From positions 1-28,920 of the IMG/VR virus record IMGVR_UViG_3300037010_000815: a stretch of 28,920 bases of DNA; one strand, 5' to 3'. Below are positions 1 through 10,100 of this stretch, piece after piece (within the stretch, counting starts at the first letter, position 1; every line of letters begins with the position of its first letter). The position numbers were made by a program, and so were the translations under genes. The DNA comes from a virus. The notes below the pieces were generated by a model, which had not been told where the DNA came from, made no database searches, and worked only from the letters and a program-made list of their open reading frames with translations.

Positions 1-99
1 CCGCGCATCGACGGCAAGCAGATCGTTCTCGACATCGTGCTTGGCGCAGTAACGCAACCTGGCCCATTTAGAGACGGCATGAAAGGAGCGCTCGCATAA
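1..99 (+). CDS. C-terminal end of a probable tail tape-measure protein (partial)
   Basis: The frame is open from the first base and stops with TAA at 97-99, giving the last 32 residues of a protein that begins outside the window. The piece reads PRIDGKQIVLDIVLGAVTQP near its start. In lambda-like tails the gene just before the M-like minor tail gene is the tape measure, the long protein that sets tail length, and such proteins often end with a short arginine- and isoleucine-rich tail of this kind. The stop overlaps the next start by one base (TAATG), as expected within one tail operon. The assignment rests mostly on position; another minor tail protein is possible. Confidence 0.45.
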   Translation, partial: PRIDGKQIVLDIVLGAVTQPGPFRDGMKGALA

Positions 100-455
100 T
101 GCTGGATTTTCCACTGGCTGATATTCAGGATTCAAAGTATTACTCGGTAACGTCAGAAGACGTGGCGATCAAGTCGAAGATGGAGGGTGGCTATGTAGTG
201 AGTCGCCCGCGTCACACTCGCAAAGCACGCAAGACATTCAGAACGGGGTTCTCCGATCTATCTAGCGATCAGAAAGCAACACTTGAAGTTTTCTGGGATT
301 CCGTGTCGGGCGGCAGCGTTATATTCTTGTGGCTCAATCCGGTAGACAATGTGAGCTATCAGGTGCGCTTCACGAAGCCGATGGAGTTCAAATACGTCGG
401 CGCTGGCGGTCATCATCGTTGGGATTGTCCCACTATTGAACTTGAGCAGGCTTAG
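99..455 (+). CDS. Minor tail protein, gpM-like
   Basis: 118 residues. It carries basic and aromatic stretches (RPRHTRKARKTFRTGF at about 36-51) and a beta-rich C-terminal half (YQVRFTKPMEFKYVGAGGHH), as in the small minor tail proteins between tape measure and gpL in lambda-like tails. These proteins form part of the tail-tip complex where the tube meets the central fibre. The start is supported by AAGGAG at 83-88, ten bases ahead of the ATG. Gene order (tape measure, this gene, L-like, K-like, J-like) is the strongest argument. I see no enzymatic motif. It could also be described as a distal-tail-like protein of unknown family. Confidence 0.68.
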   Translation: MLDFPLADIQDSKYYSVTSEDVAIKSKMEGGYVVSRPRHTRKARKTFRTGFSDLSSDQKATLEVFWDSVSGGSVIFLWLNPVDNVSYQVRFTKPMEFKYVGAGGHHRWDCPTIELEQA

Positions 456-461
456 TGAGAC

Positions 462-477
462 AATTCACCAGTGACTT
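462..477. promoter_or_regulatory. Palindromic element, copy A (AATTCA-CCAG-TGACTT)
   Basis: An inverted repeat in the short gap before the L-like gene. The half-sites are AATTCA and TGACTT around a four-base centre, 11 of 12 positions matching the ideal AAGTCA-N4-TGACTT seen at 25183. No good -10 box follows. Its value comes from recurrence of the same pattern in other gaps of the window; alone it could be chance. Confidence 0.45.
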
Positions 478-491
478 ACTAGGCGACCCAA

Positions 492-1124
492 ATGGCACAA
501 CCACTTTCACTTGCTTCGGCAGTAGATAAAAACAGCATCGACTCACAGACACCCTGGCTTATTTGTCTGGAGGTCGATCTGATCGACTTTGATACGGGGG
601 CATCATTCGGAACAGGCTACTTTGTTCGCAATACCGAGGATTTGGTCTTCAACGGCAATACCTACATCAAGACCTCGTTTGACATTAACGTCAAGAATGA
701 TGCAGGCGGCCAGCCTAGCGTCACGATTACAATCAATGACTACACTGGAACTTTTCAGTCCTACATGCAGCAGTATGGCGGTGGTGTGGGTTCTAACTGC
801 CGAATCATTGTCGTGAATTCCGGCAATCTGGACGCTGGCATCGAAGTGATCGAGTATTTCAAGATCATCGGCGCATCAGCAAACAACTATGTGGCGACGC
901 TTACGCTCGGCGCAGAGAACTCACTATCCATCATCTTTCCTCGCCGTCGTCAGTTTCACGGTCGCTGCGGCTGGCGTTACATGAGCGCTGAATGCGGTTA
1001 TGTCGGCACCTTGACGACATGCGATCTGAGTCTGGCCGGCCCCAACGGCTGCGAAGCTCATCTTAACCAAGCCCGCTACGGCGGCTTTCCTGGAATCAAC
1101 AGCAACGGAATGAGGTACGCATGA
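492..1124 (+). CDS. Tail-tip protein, lambda gpL-like, with iron-sulfur cysteines
   Basis: 210 residues. The N-terminal part (about 20-145) is beta-rich. The C-terminal part has four spaced cysteines, C159, C168, C177 and C187 (RCGW, ECGY, TTCD, NGCEAH), followed by YGGFPGI. Lambda gpL ends in a domain whose four cysteines bind a 4Fe-4S cluster and which carries a similar GGFP stretch, so the same role in the tail-tip assembly is likely. The downstream K-like gene starts inside the stop codon (ATGA), indicating coupled translation. No strong ribosome site is seen before the ATG. Metal type in this protein is inferred, not shown. Confidence 0.85.
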   Translation: MAQPLSLASAVDKNSIDSQTPWLICLEVDLIDFDTGASFGTGYFVRNTEDLVFNGNTYIKTSFDINVKNDAGGQPSVTITINDYTGTFQSYMQQYGGGVGSNCRIIVVNSGNLDAGIEVIEYFKIIGASANNYVATLTLGAENSLSIIFPRRRQFHGRCGWRYMSAECGYVGTLTTCDLSLAGPNGCEAHLNQARYGGFPGINSNGMRYA

Positions 1125-1495
1125 CCGACTACTCTGAATTGATCGGCACGCCATTCGAATATGGCGGTCGCGGTCCTGACAAGTACGACTGTTGGGGTTT
1201 GGTGATGCATCTCTACAGGAGTGAGAAGGGCATTGGCATTCCAGACTATATCAGTCCATCTGATGCATCGCGCATTGCCGCGCTGATGATTGGCGATCTG
1301 CACCTTTGGGAACAGATTGAGGAAGCGAAAGGCGCTGTTGTGCTGTTTAGAGCTTCGGAATTCATGCACGTTGGTTACTGTATTGGTAACGGGCGGTTCA
1401 TTCATACGTGGGACAAAAGCGGTGGCGTTTGTATCGAACGTCTGTCCGATTGGAAACGTCGCATTCTTGGTTTTTACAAATATGTCGGAAAATAA
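1121..1495 (+). CDS. Tail-tip NlpC/P60 peptidase, gpK-like
   Basis: 124 residues, a compact NlpC/P60 domain. The catalytic cysteine is C24 in YDCWGL; the histidine partner is H83 in FMHVGY, and H95 in GRFIHTW fits the third polar residue. This family cuts peptide bonds in peptidoglycan. Tail-tip copies are thought to open the wall locally for DNA entry or to act in tail assembly. Lambda gpK has an extra N-terminal JAMM domain, absent here, so this is the short form. It begins inside the stop of the L-like gene and ends 14 bases into the J-like gene, consistent with one transcript. Confidence 0.9.
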   Translation: MTDYSELIGTPFEYGGRGPDKYDCWGLVMHLYRSEKGIGIPDYISPSDASRIAALMIGDLHLWEQIEEAKGAVVLFRASEFMHVGYCIGNGRFIHTWDKSGGVCIERLSDWKRRILGFYKYVGK

Positions 1496-4400
1496 ATCCA
1501 CACACTTCGCCGCGCCAGTTGTTCTTGTCACGGACTCGAAATCTTTTGACATCATTCGAATCGTTAATCCGTTTGATGTGCGTCAACACGTAAAAGAAGC
1601 GCATGACTGGTCGCCAGAACTGACAATTGCCGAGTGCATCGAAAAGTATGAAGGCGAGTTTGTAGCGTCGATCAACGGTCGCATTATCGAGAAAAACGAA
1701 TGGGGTTTGACTCACGTCTCTCCCGGCGACAATCTGGTCATTTGCCCGGTGCCACAAGGTGGCGGCGGTGGCGGCAAAAGCATTGTACGTCTCGTGGCAA
1801 TGATTGCCGTGGCGGTCTACGCTCCGTATTTGGTAAACGCCATTGCTGGAGATAGCTTTGTCGCAGCTACCGCCGGGACGTTCGCGGCGACACCTGCCGG
1901 AATGATGGTGACGGCGGGCGTCACGATTGCCGGCTCAATGCTTGTCAACGCCATGCTTCCCGTCTCGCCGATTCAAGGCCCATCCTCCACGTTTGCCAAC
2001 AGTCGCTCTTACGGTATAGATGGCCCTAAGAATTCTTCACTTGAGGCAATTGCAGTTCCGGTCTGCTACGGTAAATTTCGCATGGCCGGCAATCTGATAA
2101 ACGGGTACGTCGAAAACTACACGACCGCCACGGCCAGCGTCAGCGGCTTAATGCCGATCAGCTACGGTAAATTTGGCACGACCAGCGCTGATGACTCATT
2201 ACCCGTCGGCACAGACAGTCAAATGGTTTACCTGCTGTATAACGCTGGTGAAGGCCCGGTGTCTATGATTTCTGATATTGAAGTCAACGATCAGCCAATC
2301 GCCAACTACACGCAGATGGAAAGTGCAATCAGGCTTGGTCTGCCATCGCAAACGTCCATCCCCTGGTTTGCGAGTGTGATTGTTCCGATCTCAAAACAGC
2401 TCAAGCTGACAACGGACTGGATTTACCATACCACGACAGACGTGATAGATCAGGCCCGTTTTGACGTGGTGTTTCCTAATGGACTGGCGAAGATCGACAG
2501 TTCGAGCGGCAATACGGAAGCGTATTCTGTAGAGCTGGAAATCGAAGCGCGTCCGGCCTCGACGGAGCTTATCAACCCTAATGATTGGACGCCGCTGACG
2601 ACGCCCGTGGCAATTGTCTCAAGCGCATCGCATACCGTTCATCATAGCGACAGCAAGACGTTCTCAAACGTAGAAGGCACATTGATAGGAGCGCTTGTAG
2701 TGAACCCCACTACAGCGGTAACATCGCTCGCATCATCTACGGCGACTGGTGGGAACACCACTCTTTCTGATTTACTCGCATCTAAGTTCGGCGTAACAAC
2801 TGGCCCGAGTATCTCGAACATTCTCGTTACGAAAGATAGCTGGGCTGACGGCTCCATGCCGCCGGACGCATTTAGTACCAGGACCATTTCTGTCTCTTGG
2901 GATGAGGCGGTTGCCGATACCTCCGGCCCTGGTGGTAGCTACACTATCACCGAAAAATCACGTTCTGCCGTGCGTCGCTCGCTGTTCACGCCGAAGTCGT
3001 CAGTCAGATCGAAGTACGAGTTTCGCATTCGTCGCAAGACGCCAAAACAGACCGATTCGACATATCTGGATGAGTGCTACCTGTCTGACGTGAATGAGAT
3101 CAATTTCGACGATATAAGCTACAACAACACGGCACTGGTGGGAATCAAAATTGCGCTGTCTGACCAGATCAGCGGTATGCCAACCGTCACCTATCTCAAC
3201 CACGGTGTAGTTATCAATGCCCCGCTAGGCTCTAACAACAATGCGAATCCTGCTAATGTCGCCTGGGATATTCTCACCAATACGAGGTATGGCGCGGGAT
3301 TTGCCACAAGCAGAATCGACATTCCGAAATTCACGGAATGGGCGGCCTATTGCGACCTCAATGAGCTGGAGTTTAATGGCGTTCTCGACCAGAGCATGAA
3401 CGTCTGGGACGTGCTTCAGTATGTATTTCGCTGCGGTCACGCGCAAATTGTAAATATAGGCACACGCTTCTCGGTGGCGATTGAGCGCGCCGACACGCCT
3501 GTCATGATGTTCGGCATGGGGAACATCATCGAGGGCAGCTTCAGCATCAACTGGTTGCCGCTCGCTGATCGCGCCAACGAGATCGAAGTTCAGTTCTTTG
3601 ACTATACAAACAAATACAAGCAGACCGCTATTAAGGCGTATGACTTCGACAGGCTAAATACCGGCGAGCCACAAAAGACATCGACCGTGACGCTGTACGG
3701 TATCGTGGGCAGGAATCGCGCCGACAAGGAGATTCAACTCCTGCTCAACATGAACAAGTTGATTAGGCAGACGGTCACGTTTGACGCTTCGATTGACGCG
3801 ATTGCCTGCACTATTGGCGACTTGATCTATGTGCAGCACGACATGCCCGACTGGGGAGTTGCAGGCCGACTAGAGGCGGGATGCACGACTGGAACACTGA
3901 TTCTGGACAGACCGGTGACGATGGAAGCCGGAAAAATGTATAAGGCGCTCGTCTTGATGGACGGCGACATAATTGCTGAAAGAGACGTGATGCTGCAAGT
4001 AGGTACGACGACTTCAATCACATTACAGCAAACGCTCGCAGTTGCGCCGGCTCAATTTACCAATTTTATGTTTGGTGAAACCGCGAAGGTCAAGAAGACG
4101 TTTCGCATCAAGTCTATTTCTGGATCGAGCGACCACACGCGCACTATTCAGGCAATCGAATATAACCCCGCTGTCTACAACCTGACAGACCGCGTGACAG
4201 ACTATGACGTGGTTACAAATGGAACTATGGGCGGTGGCGTCGCAATCATCAGCCAGGTTCGCTTTCTTGGTGGTTATGAGGAATTTGCGGCTACAGCAAC
4301 AGGCTCGAAAGACCAGATTTATCTGACCTGGGACTATCCGCTATCCGGCAACTATGCTGGCGCTGACATTTACATGAGCGTGGCTGGAGAAACGCTAAAA

Positions 4401-6503
4401 AACGTCGGTTCTGTTGGCGGTTCAAGTAAGTCATACGTGACTGATGCTATAGTCGGACAGCTGATGAAGTTCAAGGTTGTTGCTTATGATATTAACGGCA
4501 AACGTGCGCCATACGATGCGGCCCCAGAATACACAATTACACCGACCGGAATAAATGCGAATCCGCCGAAGCCGGGAGACACGACAGGCGTCACGATCTT
4601 CTTCCAGGGCAAAGACTGCAATATCAACTGGCGTCTCAACTCGACGACCAAGAGCTATGAGTTTGGCTCCGAGCCTCTAGGCGCTGACGCTGGTACGGCA
4701 GACCCTAACTTTAAGGATTGGGAAGTAAAAATTCTGACGATGAATGGCACGGTTCTTCGCACCGAATACGTGACAGCGCCACACTTTGTCTACACTTTTG
4801 ATATGAATTGGGCAGACACGCAAGGTCATCCAAATCGTCAGTTCATGGTTGAGATTTGCGTTAGAACAACCGACAACAGGCTCGGAAATCCGGGCACGGT
4901 AGAGGCGTACAATCCACCGCCAATAATTGATTGCAGTCAAATCGCATCAGTTGGGTCGTTTGACGGATTCTCGTTGCAATATACGAAACCTGCCGATCCT
5001 GATTACGTCGGGGCAATGATGTGGATGAGCATGGACAACGCTGTTGAAATGACAGCGAACAATCTTGTCTACGATGGCCCAGACACGAAAGTTCAAATGA
5101 GTGGGCTGATTCCGATGTCGCAGTATTTTGTGCGAATCGTAGGATACGACGCCTTTGGCAAGTACGCGCTGATAGACGGTTGCGTGGTAGTGTGTTCGAC
5201 AACCAAAATTGACGCCGAGGCTATCGCGAATGACATTCTTAAAGACTCAATGCTTGTGCCGGAACTTCGCGCTCGTATCAACCTGATCGACGATCCATTT
5301 ACGGTTGCGGGTTCCGTGAATCAGCGCCTTCAAGACCAGGCGAACACGCTCGGCGCCGCGATCACGACCGAAAGCAGCGCGAGACAGGCCGCCGACAGCT
5401 CAATTGCGTCGCAACTCAATACGCTGACTGCGGCGCTCAATGCGAATACCGCAGCGATCACCACAGAGCAAACCGCGCGAGTAAACGCTGATGGTTCGCT
5501 CGCTACGCAACTTAACGTGGTTCAAGCGACGACAAATAGCAATACGTCGGCGATCAATGCAGAGACGACCGCAAGAACCAACGCCGACAGTGCTCTATCC
5601 ACGCAAATTTCAACACTCTCGGCAAATGTCGCCTCTAGCATGGCGGCAATTCAGACAGAAGCTACTGCCAGAGCAACGGCGGATAGCGCGAACGCATTCT
5701 CGATCAGTACGCTACAAACAACAGTCGGTGCAAATACAGCGGCAATTTCGGTGCAACAGTCATCCATTGACGGATTGAGCGGTCAGTACACCGTCAAGAT
5801 AGACAATGACGGCTATGTGTCTGGCTTTGGTCTCGCTTCGACCACGGTGAATGGAGCGCCGGTAAGTGAGTTTGCGATTCGCGCCGACAAGTTCTCCATC
5901 GTCACCCCGACCGGCCCAACAACAGAAAATCATCCATTTACCATTGGTCAGGTCAACGGCCAGCCAAAGGTTGTTATGCGCTCGACGTTGATCGAGGACG
6001 CGGCAATCAATACGGCGAAGATTAGCGACCTTTCGGTAACCACGTTGAAGATTGGCGACAATGCGGTCACTGTGCCAATGAATGTTGTAGCGTATCCAAA
6101 TGTCACTCATGCAAAAAACACACTTAATGCAAATGAGGTCGTTAGTGCCTGGCAATGGCTAGACTCTTCAACATTTATTAGCGCCTTGATTACCGTCGAT
6201 CAGCAAGTTCTGCTTAATAATGATATGCCGCTGTATAGTAGATGCAGTATGGTGGCGAGACTGACAAATGTCGACAGTGTTGATGGTTATGAGTTTTGTA
6301 GGCAAAGCGTCAGCATAATGGATACCGAGTATCAATCGTCCTTGTTCAGTTCGGCGATACAGGTTCCCTATTCTGGGTGGTGGAGGGTTGAAATAAGTCT
6401 TGGTAACGACGGACAATATTATGTAAATGGTGATCAAATACACGAGTCATTGTCGTGGGTATCGACAATGGTAATTTTGAATTGTATGGCGTTCAAAAAA
6501 TGA
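1482..6503 (+). CDS. Tail-tip central fibre / host-specificity protein, gpJ-like
   Basis: About 1673 residues from the ATG at 1482, which overlaps the K-like gene by 14 bases; the frame stays open further upstream, but that part is antiparallel to K-like coding needs and not protein-like. Residues about 25-100 look like the ubiquitin-fold region of gpI-type proteins, ending in a glycine run near 94 and then a hydrophobic stretch, so I and J functions appear fused. Next come the J core (VPVCYGKFRMAGN), fibronectin-like beta domains near 937-1012, four 32-residue repeats (1293-1420), and a DUF1983-like region (QYTVKIDNDGYVSGFGL). The last roughly 140 residues are beta-rich and look AT-richer, probably the receptor-contacting tip. 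Confidence 0.92.
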   Translation: MSENKSTHFAAPVVLVTDSKSFDIIRIVNPFDVRQHVKEAHDWSPELTIAECIEKYEGEFVASINGRIIEKNEWGLTHVSPGDNLVICPVPQGGGGGGKSIVRLVAMIAVAVYAPYLVNAIAGDSFVAATAGTFAATPAGMMVTAGVTIAGSMLVNAMLPVSPIQGPSSTFANSRSYGIDGPKNSSLEAIAVPVCYGKFRMAGNLINGYVENYTTATASVSGLMPISYGKFGTTSADDSLPVGTDSQMVYLLYNAGEGPVSMISDIEVNDQPIANYTQMESAIRLGLPSQTSIPWFASVIVPISKQLKLTTDWIYHTTTDVIDQARFDVVFPNGLAKIDSSSGNTEAYSVELEIEARPASTELINPNDWTPLTTPVAIVSSASHTVHHSDSKTFSNVEGTLIGALVVNPTTAVTSLASSTATGGNTTLSDLLASKFGVTTGPSISNILVTKDSWADGSMPPDAFSTRTISVSWDEAVADTSGPGGSYTITEKSRSAVRRSLFTPKSSVRSKYEFRIRRKTPKQTDSTYLDECYLSDVNEINFDDISYNNTALVGIKIALSDQISGMPTVTYLNHGVVINAPLGSNNNANPANVAWDILTNTRYGAGFATSRIDIPKFTEWAAYCDLNELEFNGVLDQSMNVWDVLQYVFRCGHAQIVNIGTRFSVAIERADTPVMMFGMGNIIEGSFSINWLPLADRANEIEVQFFDYTNKYKQTAIKAYDFDRLNTGEPQKTSTVTLYGIVGRNRADKEIQLLLNMNKLIRQTVTFDASIDAIACTIGDLIYVQHDMPDWGVAGRLEAGCTTGTLILDRPVTMEAGKMYKALVLMDGDIIAERDVMLQVGTTTSITLQQTLAVAPAQFTNFMFGETAKVKKTFRIKSISGSSDHTRTIQAIEYNPAVYNLTDRVTDYDVVTNGTMGGGVAIISQVRFLGGYEEFAATATGSKDQIYLTWDYPLSGNYAGADIYMSVAGETLKNVGSVGGSSKSYVTDAIVGQLMKFKVVAYDINGKRAPYDAAPEYTITPTGINANPPKPGDTTGVTIFFQGKDCNINWRLNSTTKSYEFGSEPLGADAGTADPNFKDWEVKILTMNGTVLRTEYVTAPHFVYTFDMNWADTQGHPNRQFMVEICVRTTDNRLGNPGTVEAYNPPPIIDCSQIASVGSFDGFSLQYTKPADPDYVGAMMWMSMDNAVEMTANNLVYDGPDTKVQMSGLIPMSQYFVRIVGYDAFGKYALIDGCVVVCSTTKIDAEAIANDILKDSMLVPELRARINLIDDPFTVAGSVNQRLQDQANTLGAAITTESSARQAADSSIASQLNTLTAALNANTAAITTEQTARVNADGSLATQLNVVQATTNSNTSAINAETTARTNADSALSTQISTLSANVASSMAAIQTEATARATADSANAFSISTLQTTVGANTAAISVQQSSIDGLSGQYTVKIDNDGYVSGFGLASTTVNGAPVSEFAIRADKFSIVTPTGPTTENHPFTIGQVNGQPKVVMRSTLIEDAAINTAKISDLSVTTLKIGDNAVTVPMNVVAYPNVTHAKNTLNANEVVSAWQWLDSSTFISALITVDQQVLLNNDMPLYSRCSMVARLTNVDSVDGYEFCRQSVSIMDTEYQSSLFSSAIQVPYSGWWRVEISLGNDGQYYVNGDQIHESLSWVSTMVILNCMAFKK
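5358..5741 (+). repeat. Four 96-base coding repeats (32 residues each) in the J-like gene
   Basis: Four consecutive units of exactly 96 bases encode 32-residue segments starting AITTESSAR, AITTEQTAR, AINAETTAR and AIQTEATAR, with a shared pattern of T-A-R, A-D-S and hydrophobic positions every seven residues or so. This predicts a trimeric coiled coil forming the shaft of the central fibre. Units have diverged in DNA sequence, so this is an old duplication, not a recent slippage tract. Confidence 0.85.
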
Positions 6504-7069
6504 TTGAATTCGCTAGGTTTGACAGTAATGGTCGGTACATTGCAATGGTGATAGGCGATGAATGGGGAATGAAATTTGAAGACCTGACGCGCGTATATAT
6601 CGGCAAGGTGGATTTGCAAACACAATATCACGACATGACTACTGGGCTGCCAGCAGATAAAGGACCGCAGCCTTCAAAATTTCACGAGTTCGATTACGTC
6701 ACGAAACAGTGGGTGGACCCACGCACGGTGCAGGATCACAAAGATGCAAAGTGGAAAGAAATCAAGATGAAGCGCGATGCTTTGGAAGTGGGAGGGTTTG
6801 TCTGGGATGGTTCGAAATTTGACAGTGACCCGATCAGTCAGAGCAGGATTCAGGGCGCGGTTCAACTGGCAACGATCACTGGCACTAGCTTTACAATTGA
6901 CTGGACGCTTTTCGATAACACGGTTCGAACGCTCAGTGCCGCAGATGTGATCGCTGTAGGGGTAGCGCTTGGGCAGCATGTAAACTCTTGTCATGAGCGA
7001 GCGAGAACCTTGCGACAGCAGATTGACGCGGCGACCGATGTTGCAGAGATTGAGTCAATTGCTTGGTGA
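6500..7069 (+). CDS. DUF4376-type tail accessory protein
   Basis: 189 residues from the ATG at 6500, which overlaps the J-like stop (ATGA); a GTG at 6455 in the same frame is a less likely start. The segment KWKEIKMKRDALEVGGFVWD near residues 100-119, followed by a DSDPISQSRIQGAVQLA stretch, matches the DUF4376 pattern found in phage tail and tail-fibre accessory proteins. The N-terminal part is a separate small domain with no motif I recognise. Position between the J-like gene and the tailspike suggests a role in fibre attachment or assembly. The exact function of the family is not established as far as I know. Confidence 0.75.
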   Translation: MIEFARFDSNGRYIAMVIGDEWGMKFEDLTRVYIGKVDLQTQYHDMTTGLPADKGPQPSKFHEFDYVTKQWVDPRTVQDHKDAKWKEIKMKRDALEVGGFVWDGSKFDSDPISQSRIQGAVQLATITGTSFTIDWTLFDNTVRTLSAADVIAVGVALGQHVNSCHERARTLRQQIDAATDVAEIESIAW

Positions 7070-7077
7070 TGACTTGT

Positions 7078-7102
7078 AAGCCGCAATTGACTGATATACA
7101 AT
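7078..7102 (+). promoter_or_regulatory. Degenerate palindromic element, copy I, with a possible -10 box
   Basis: AAGCCG-CAAT-TGACTG at 7078-7093 matches the AAGTCA-N4-TGACTT pattern at 9 of 12 positions. TACAAT at 7097-7102 is five of six to TATAAT but sits five bases later than in copies C, D and E. It lies 27 bases before the tailspike start, so a tailspike promoter is plausible. The fit is weaker than for the other copies. Confidence 0.35.
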
Positions 7103-7128
7103 GTCTTCAACATTCATAAGACGGCATC

Positions 7129-10100
7129 ATGGCACAATATAAAACCTTAGCATCGGTAACGAACGGTAGCCAGCAAGTTGTTATTTCTGGTCAGAACGCA
7201 GCCTTTCAAATCAAGGCGCGGTCGATTTTTATGGTTGCATCTGAGCTTGTTCCTTATTTTGTCGCTACAGACGCGACATTTGATGGGACGAATACGATAG
7301 TGACGCTAACTGGCGCGTATCAGGGAGCGACGCCGCTAATCAATCCAATCCCATGCGTTTTTTCTAGAGATTTTACATACCCAGACAACATACCCACGAT
7401 TGCTCAGGGCGACGTTGGCACCGCCGCAATCTTCACTTGTGCAATGAATCGCATTCAGGACATGATTCATTCCGTGTCGACGAGCGGTTTGGGACAATAC
7501 GTCGATATGTATAACGCTGTTGTTGCCGCTGCTAACGTGGTTTCAGCGAATACGGCAACGGTAATAAGTGATGCGGCTATTGTCGCATCGGACAAAGCGT
7601 CGGCAGCATCGTCGGCAGAAAGCGCGGCAACTTCTGCTACTTCCGCTACCGCGAGTCAAAATAAGGCAGCTCAATGGGCAGATGCAGACCTCAATATACA
7701 GGTAGAGGATGGGAAATACTCAGCGAAGCATTGGGCGACAATAGCTAAAGCGACGGTTACGGGGATTTTAGTCTATCGCGGGTCTTGGGATGCATCGTCA
7801 GGTGTTTATCCTTCTGCTCCGACGCTTGGCGACTACTATAAAATTTCTGTTGCTGGCGCTATGGGCGGGATTCAGTTCGCAATCGGCGACTCAATGATCT
7901 TTAACGGCACAGATTGGGACAAGATTGATTCGTCGGATCAAGTGACAAGTGTGGCGGGGCGTCAGGGCGCGGTAGTGCTGACAAAGAGCGATGTTGGGCT
8001 TAGCGACGTCGACAACGTAAGCGATATCAATAAGCCTATCTCCGCCGCACAACAGACCGCCCTGAATACTAAGCAGGACACCTCTGGCAAAGACGCATCT
8101 AACGGCTACGCTGGACTGACGCTGTTCAAATTGAATCTTCGTAACGTCGCCAATACAGTCACAAGTTGGTTTACGAACTCAAACACCACTGCAAGAACCT
8201 ACACATTGCCGGACAAGGACGGCACGGTCGCGATGACCAGCGATCTCACATCTGCGTCTATCAGTAACACGCCTTTTGGAAACATTGCCGCAACGACTGT
8301 GCAGAATGCGATCAATGAGCTTGATGCTGAGAAAGCTAAATTGGCAGGAGACGGGTCGCAGACGTTTGCGGTCGCGAATGCCACTTCGTCTAATCAGGCG
8401 GTTAATTTAGGACAACTTAGTAACGCTTCAATAAACACGAATTTTAGTGGGTTAACAGTAACACAAAACATTACTTCACTTCCCGCTAATTATGATGTCG
8501 TTCAAGTTAAGTTGCTGCAAGCTACAACTTCGAAGGCGGGCGTGTCATTTACTTCTAGTGACTCACGAATTTTAACCGCTGGGCTTGGCCCGAACGGACC
8601 ATTTATTCGTTCAGCTACTAACCCGCTAGATTTAACGAATAACGCTGGCGTTTTAGTTCCCAACGCAGCAGCAAGTAATCAAGCCGTGAATCTCGGACAG
8701 CTTACAGCTTCCGCTGGCAGTTCCCTTGTGGGGTTCACTCAATCAGGTGCAGGAGCAGTTACTAGGACTTTACAGGCCAAGAGCAGGGAGAATGTAAGTG
8801 TCAAGGATTTTGGCGCTGTAGGGAATGGAGTAACAGATGACACTGCGGCAATCCAGGCGGCTATTGATTATGTTGCCTCTTTGGGCGGCGGCATTGTTGA
8901 TTGTGCTGGTGGCAGATGGTTGATTGATTCTGCTGATGTTGTGGTAAAGAACGGAGTCACTTTGCATGGCCCGTGGAATAATCTGGGAGAGGCAGACAAT
9001 ATAGATTATTCAAGTATAAAGTCCGCGTTTGTCTTAAATCCTGTGTTTACAATTCGTTTAGCACAAGAATTTTCTGCTATTAAAGGCATGGGAATCTTTC
9101 GCAAAGGATTGTTTGCACCTGCCTCTATCGCGGATGCTACTACCCTCGTCAACAGTTTTGCAGGGAAAGCAATTACAGTAGGTTATGGAAATAGTAAAGA
9201 CGCCTCAGATACCTATGCTGGGTACTGCTTAATCTTAGGTTTTCAGTATGCCTACTGGAATGACTATAACGAGCGCCCGCGTATTGAATATATCACAGGA
9301 GATTGTACTAACGGCATATACTTAAATCGTATATATGATGTGAATCAGCTTTTTGGCTGCCACTTTTGGCCCTTTACAACCGCACATCAGTCTTGGACGT
9401 TTTCTGGAGATGCTGGCTGGAGAAGGCAAGGGACTGCATACTATTTTGGGCTAGGCGTAGATTGGGGCCAAGCTGTAAACTGTTTCAGTTATGGCTATGA
9501 CAACGGATTCTGGATTACTGGCAGCGATAACGTTGAGTTGCTAAATTGCGGGGCTGATGGGCATAAGAACGATAATACTTACTCAGTTGGGTATCGAATT
9601 GAAAGTACCACAAAAAACGCAAGTTTGATTGGATGCAAGGCAGCATCTAAAAATACCAGCGTTCTTATTAACATTTCTGGAGGCGGTGATTCCCAGTGTG
9701 TGAAGATTACTGGCGGTAATTTGTGGTCATGCTCAGCTGGTACTGGCAGTCATGTTTATGTTCAGAGTGGTGACGCTATCATCACCGGCGGCGTGGCAAT
9801 GTTCGATGGGCCTGTAGGGGTTAAAACGGGTGCGGCAGCTGGAAATGTTACTATTGTGGGTAACATTTTTCAACTAATTAGTATGCCATATTCCTTGGTA
9901 AATACAAATATCAGCATTGTTCATAGCAACTCATTCTATAACTGTGCCGATGCAAGTGTAGGTGCGCAGTTAAACTTCAGTAATACCTATGAGGCTATTT
10001 CCCATTCAATATTTGGGACATCGGGTATTAATGGAGGATTATTCTCTAGGCAAGCCGCTGGTAGTGCTGCAGCACCATTAGCATCCCCAAACGGTGGACA

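Noticed and set aside
1290-1481. Upstream extension of the J-like frame over the K-like gene
   Set aside because: The extra 64 residues are cysteine- and basic-rich without pattern, and the overlapped K-like peptidase motifs are intact; the ATG at 1482 gives a normal J start.
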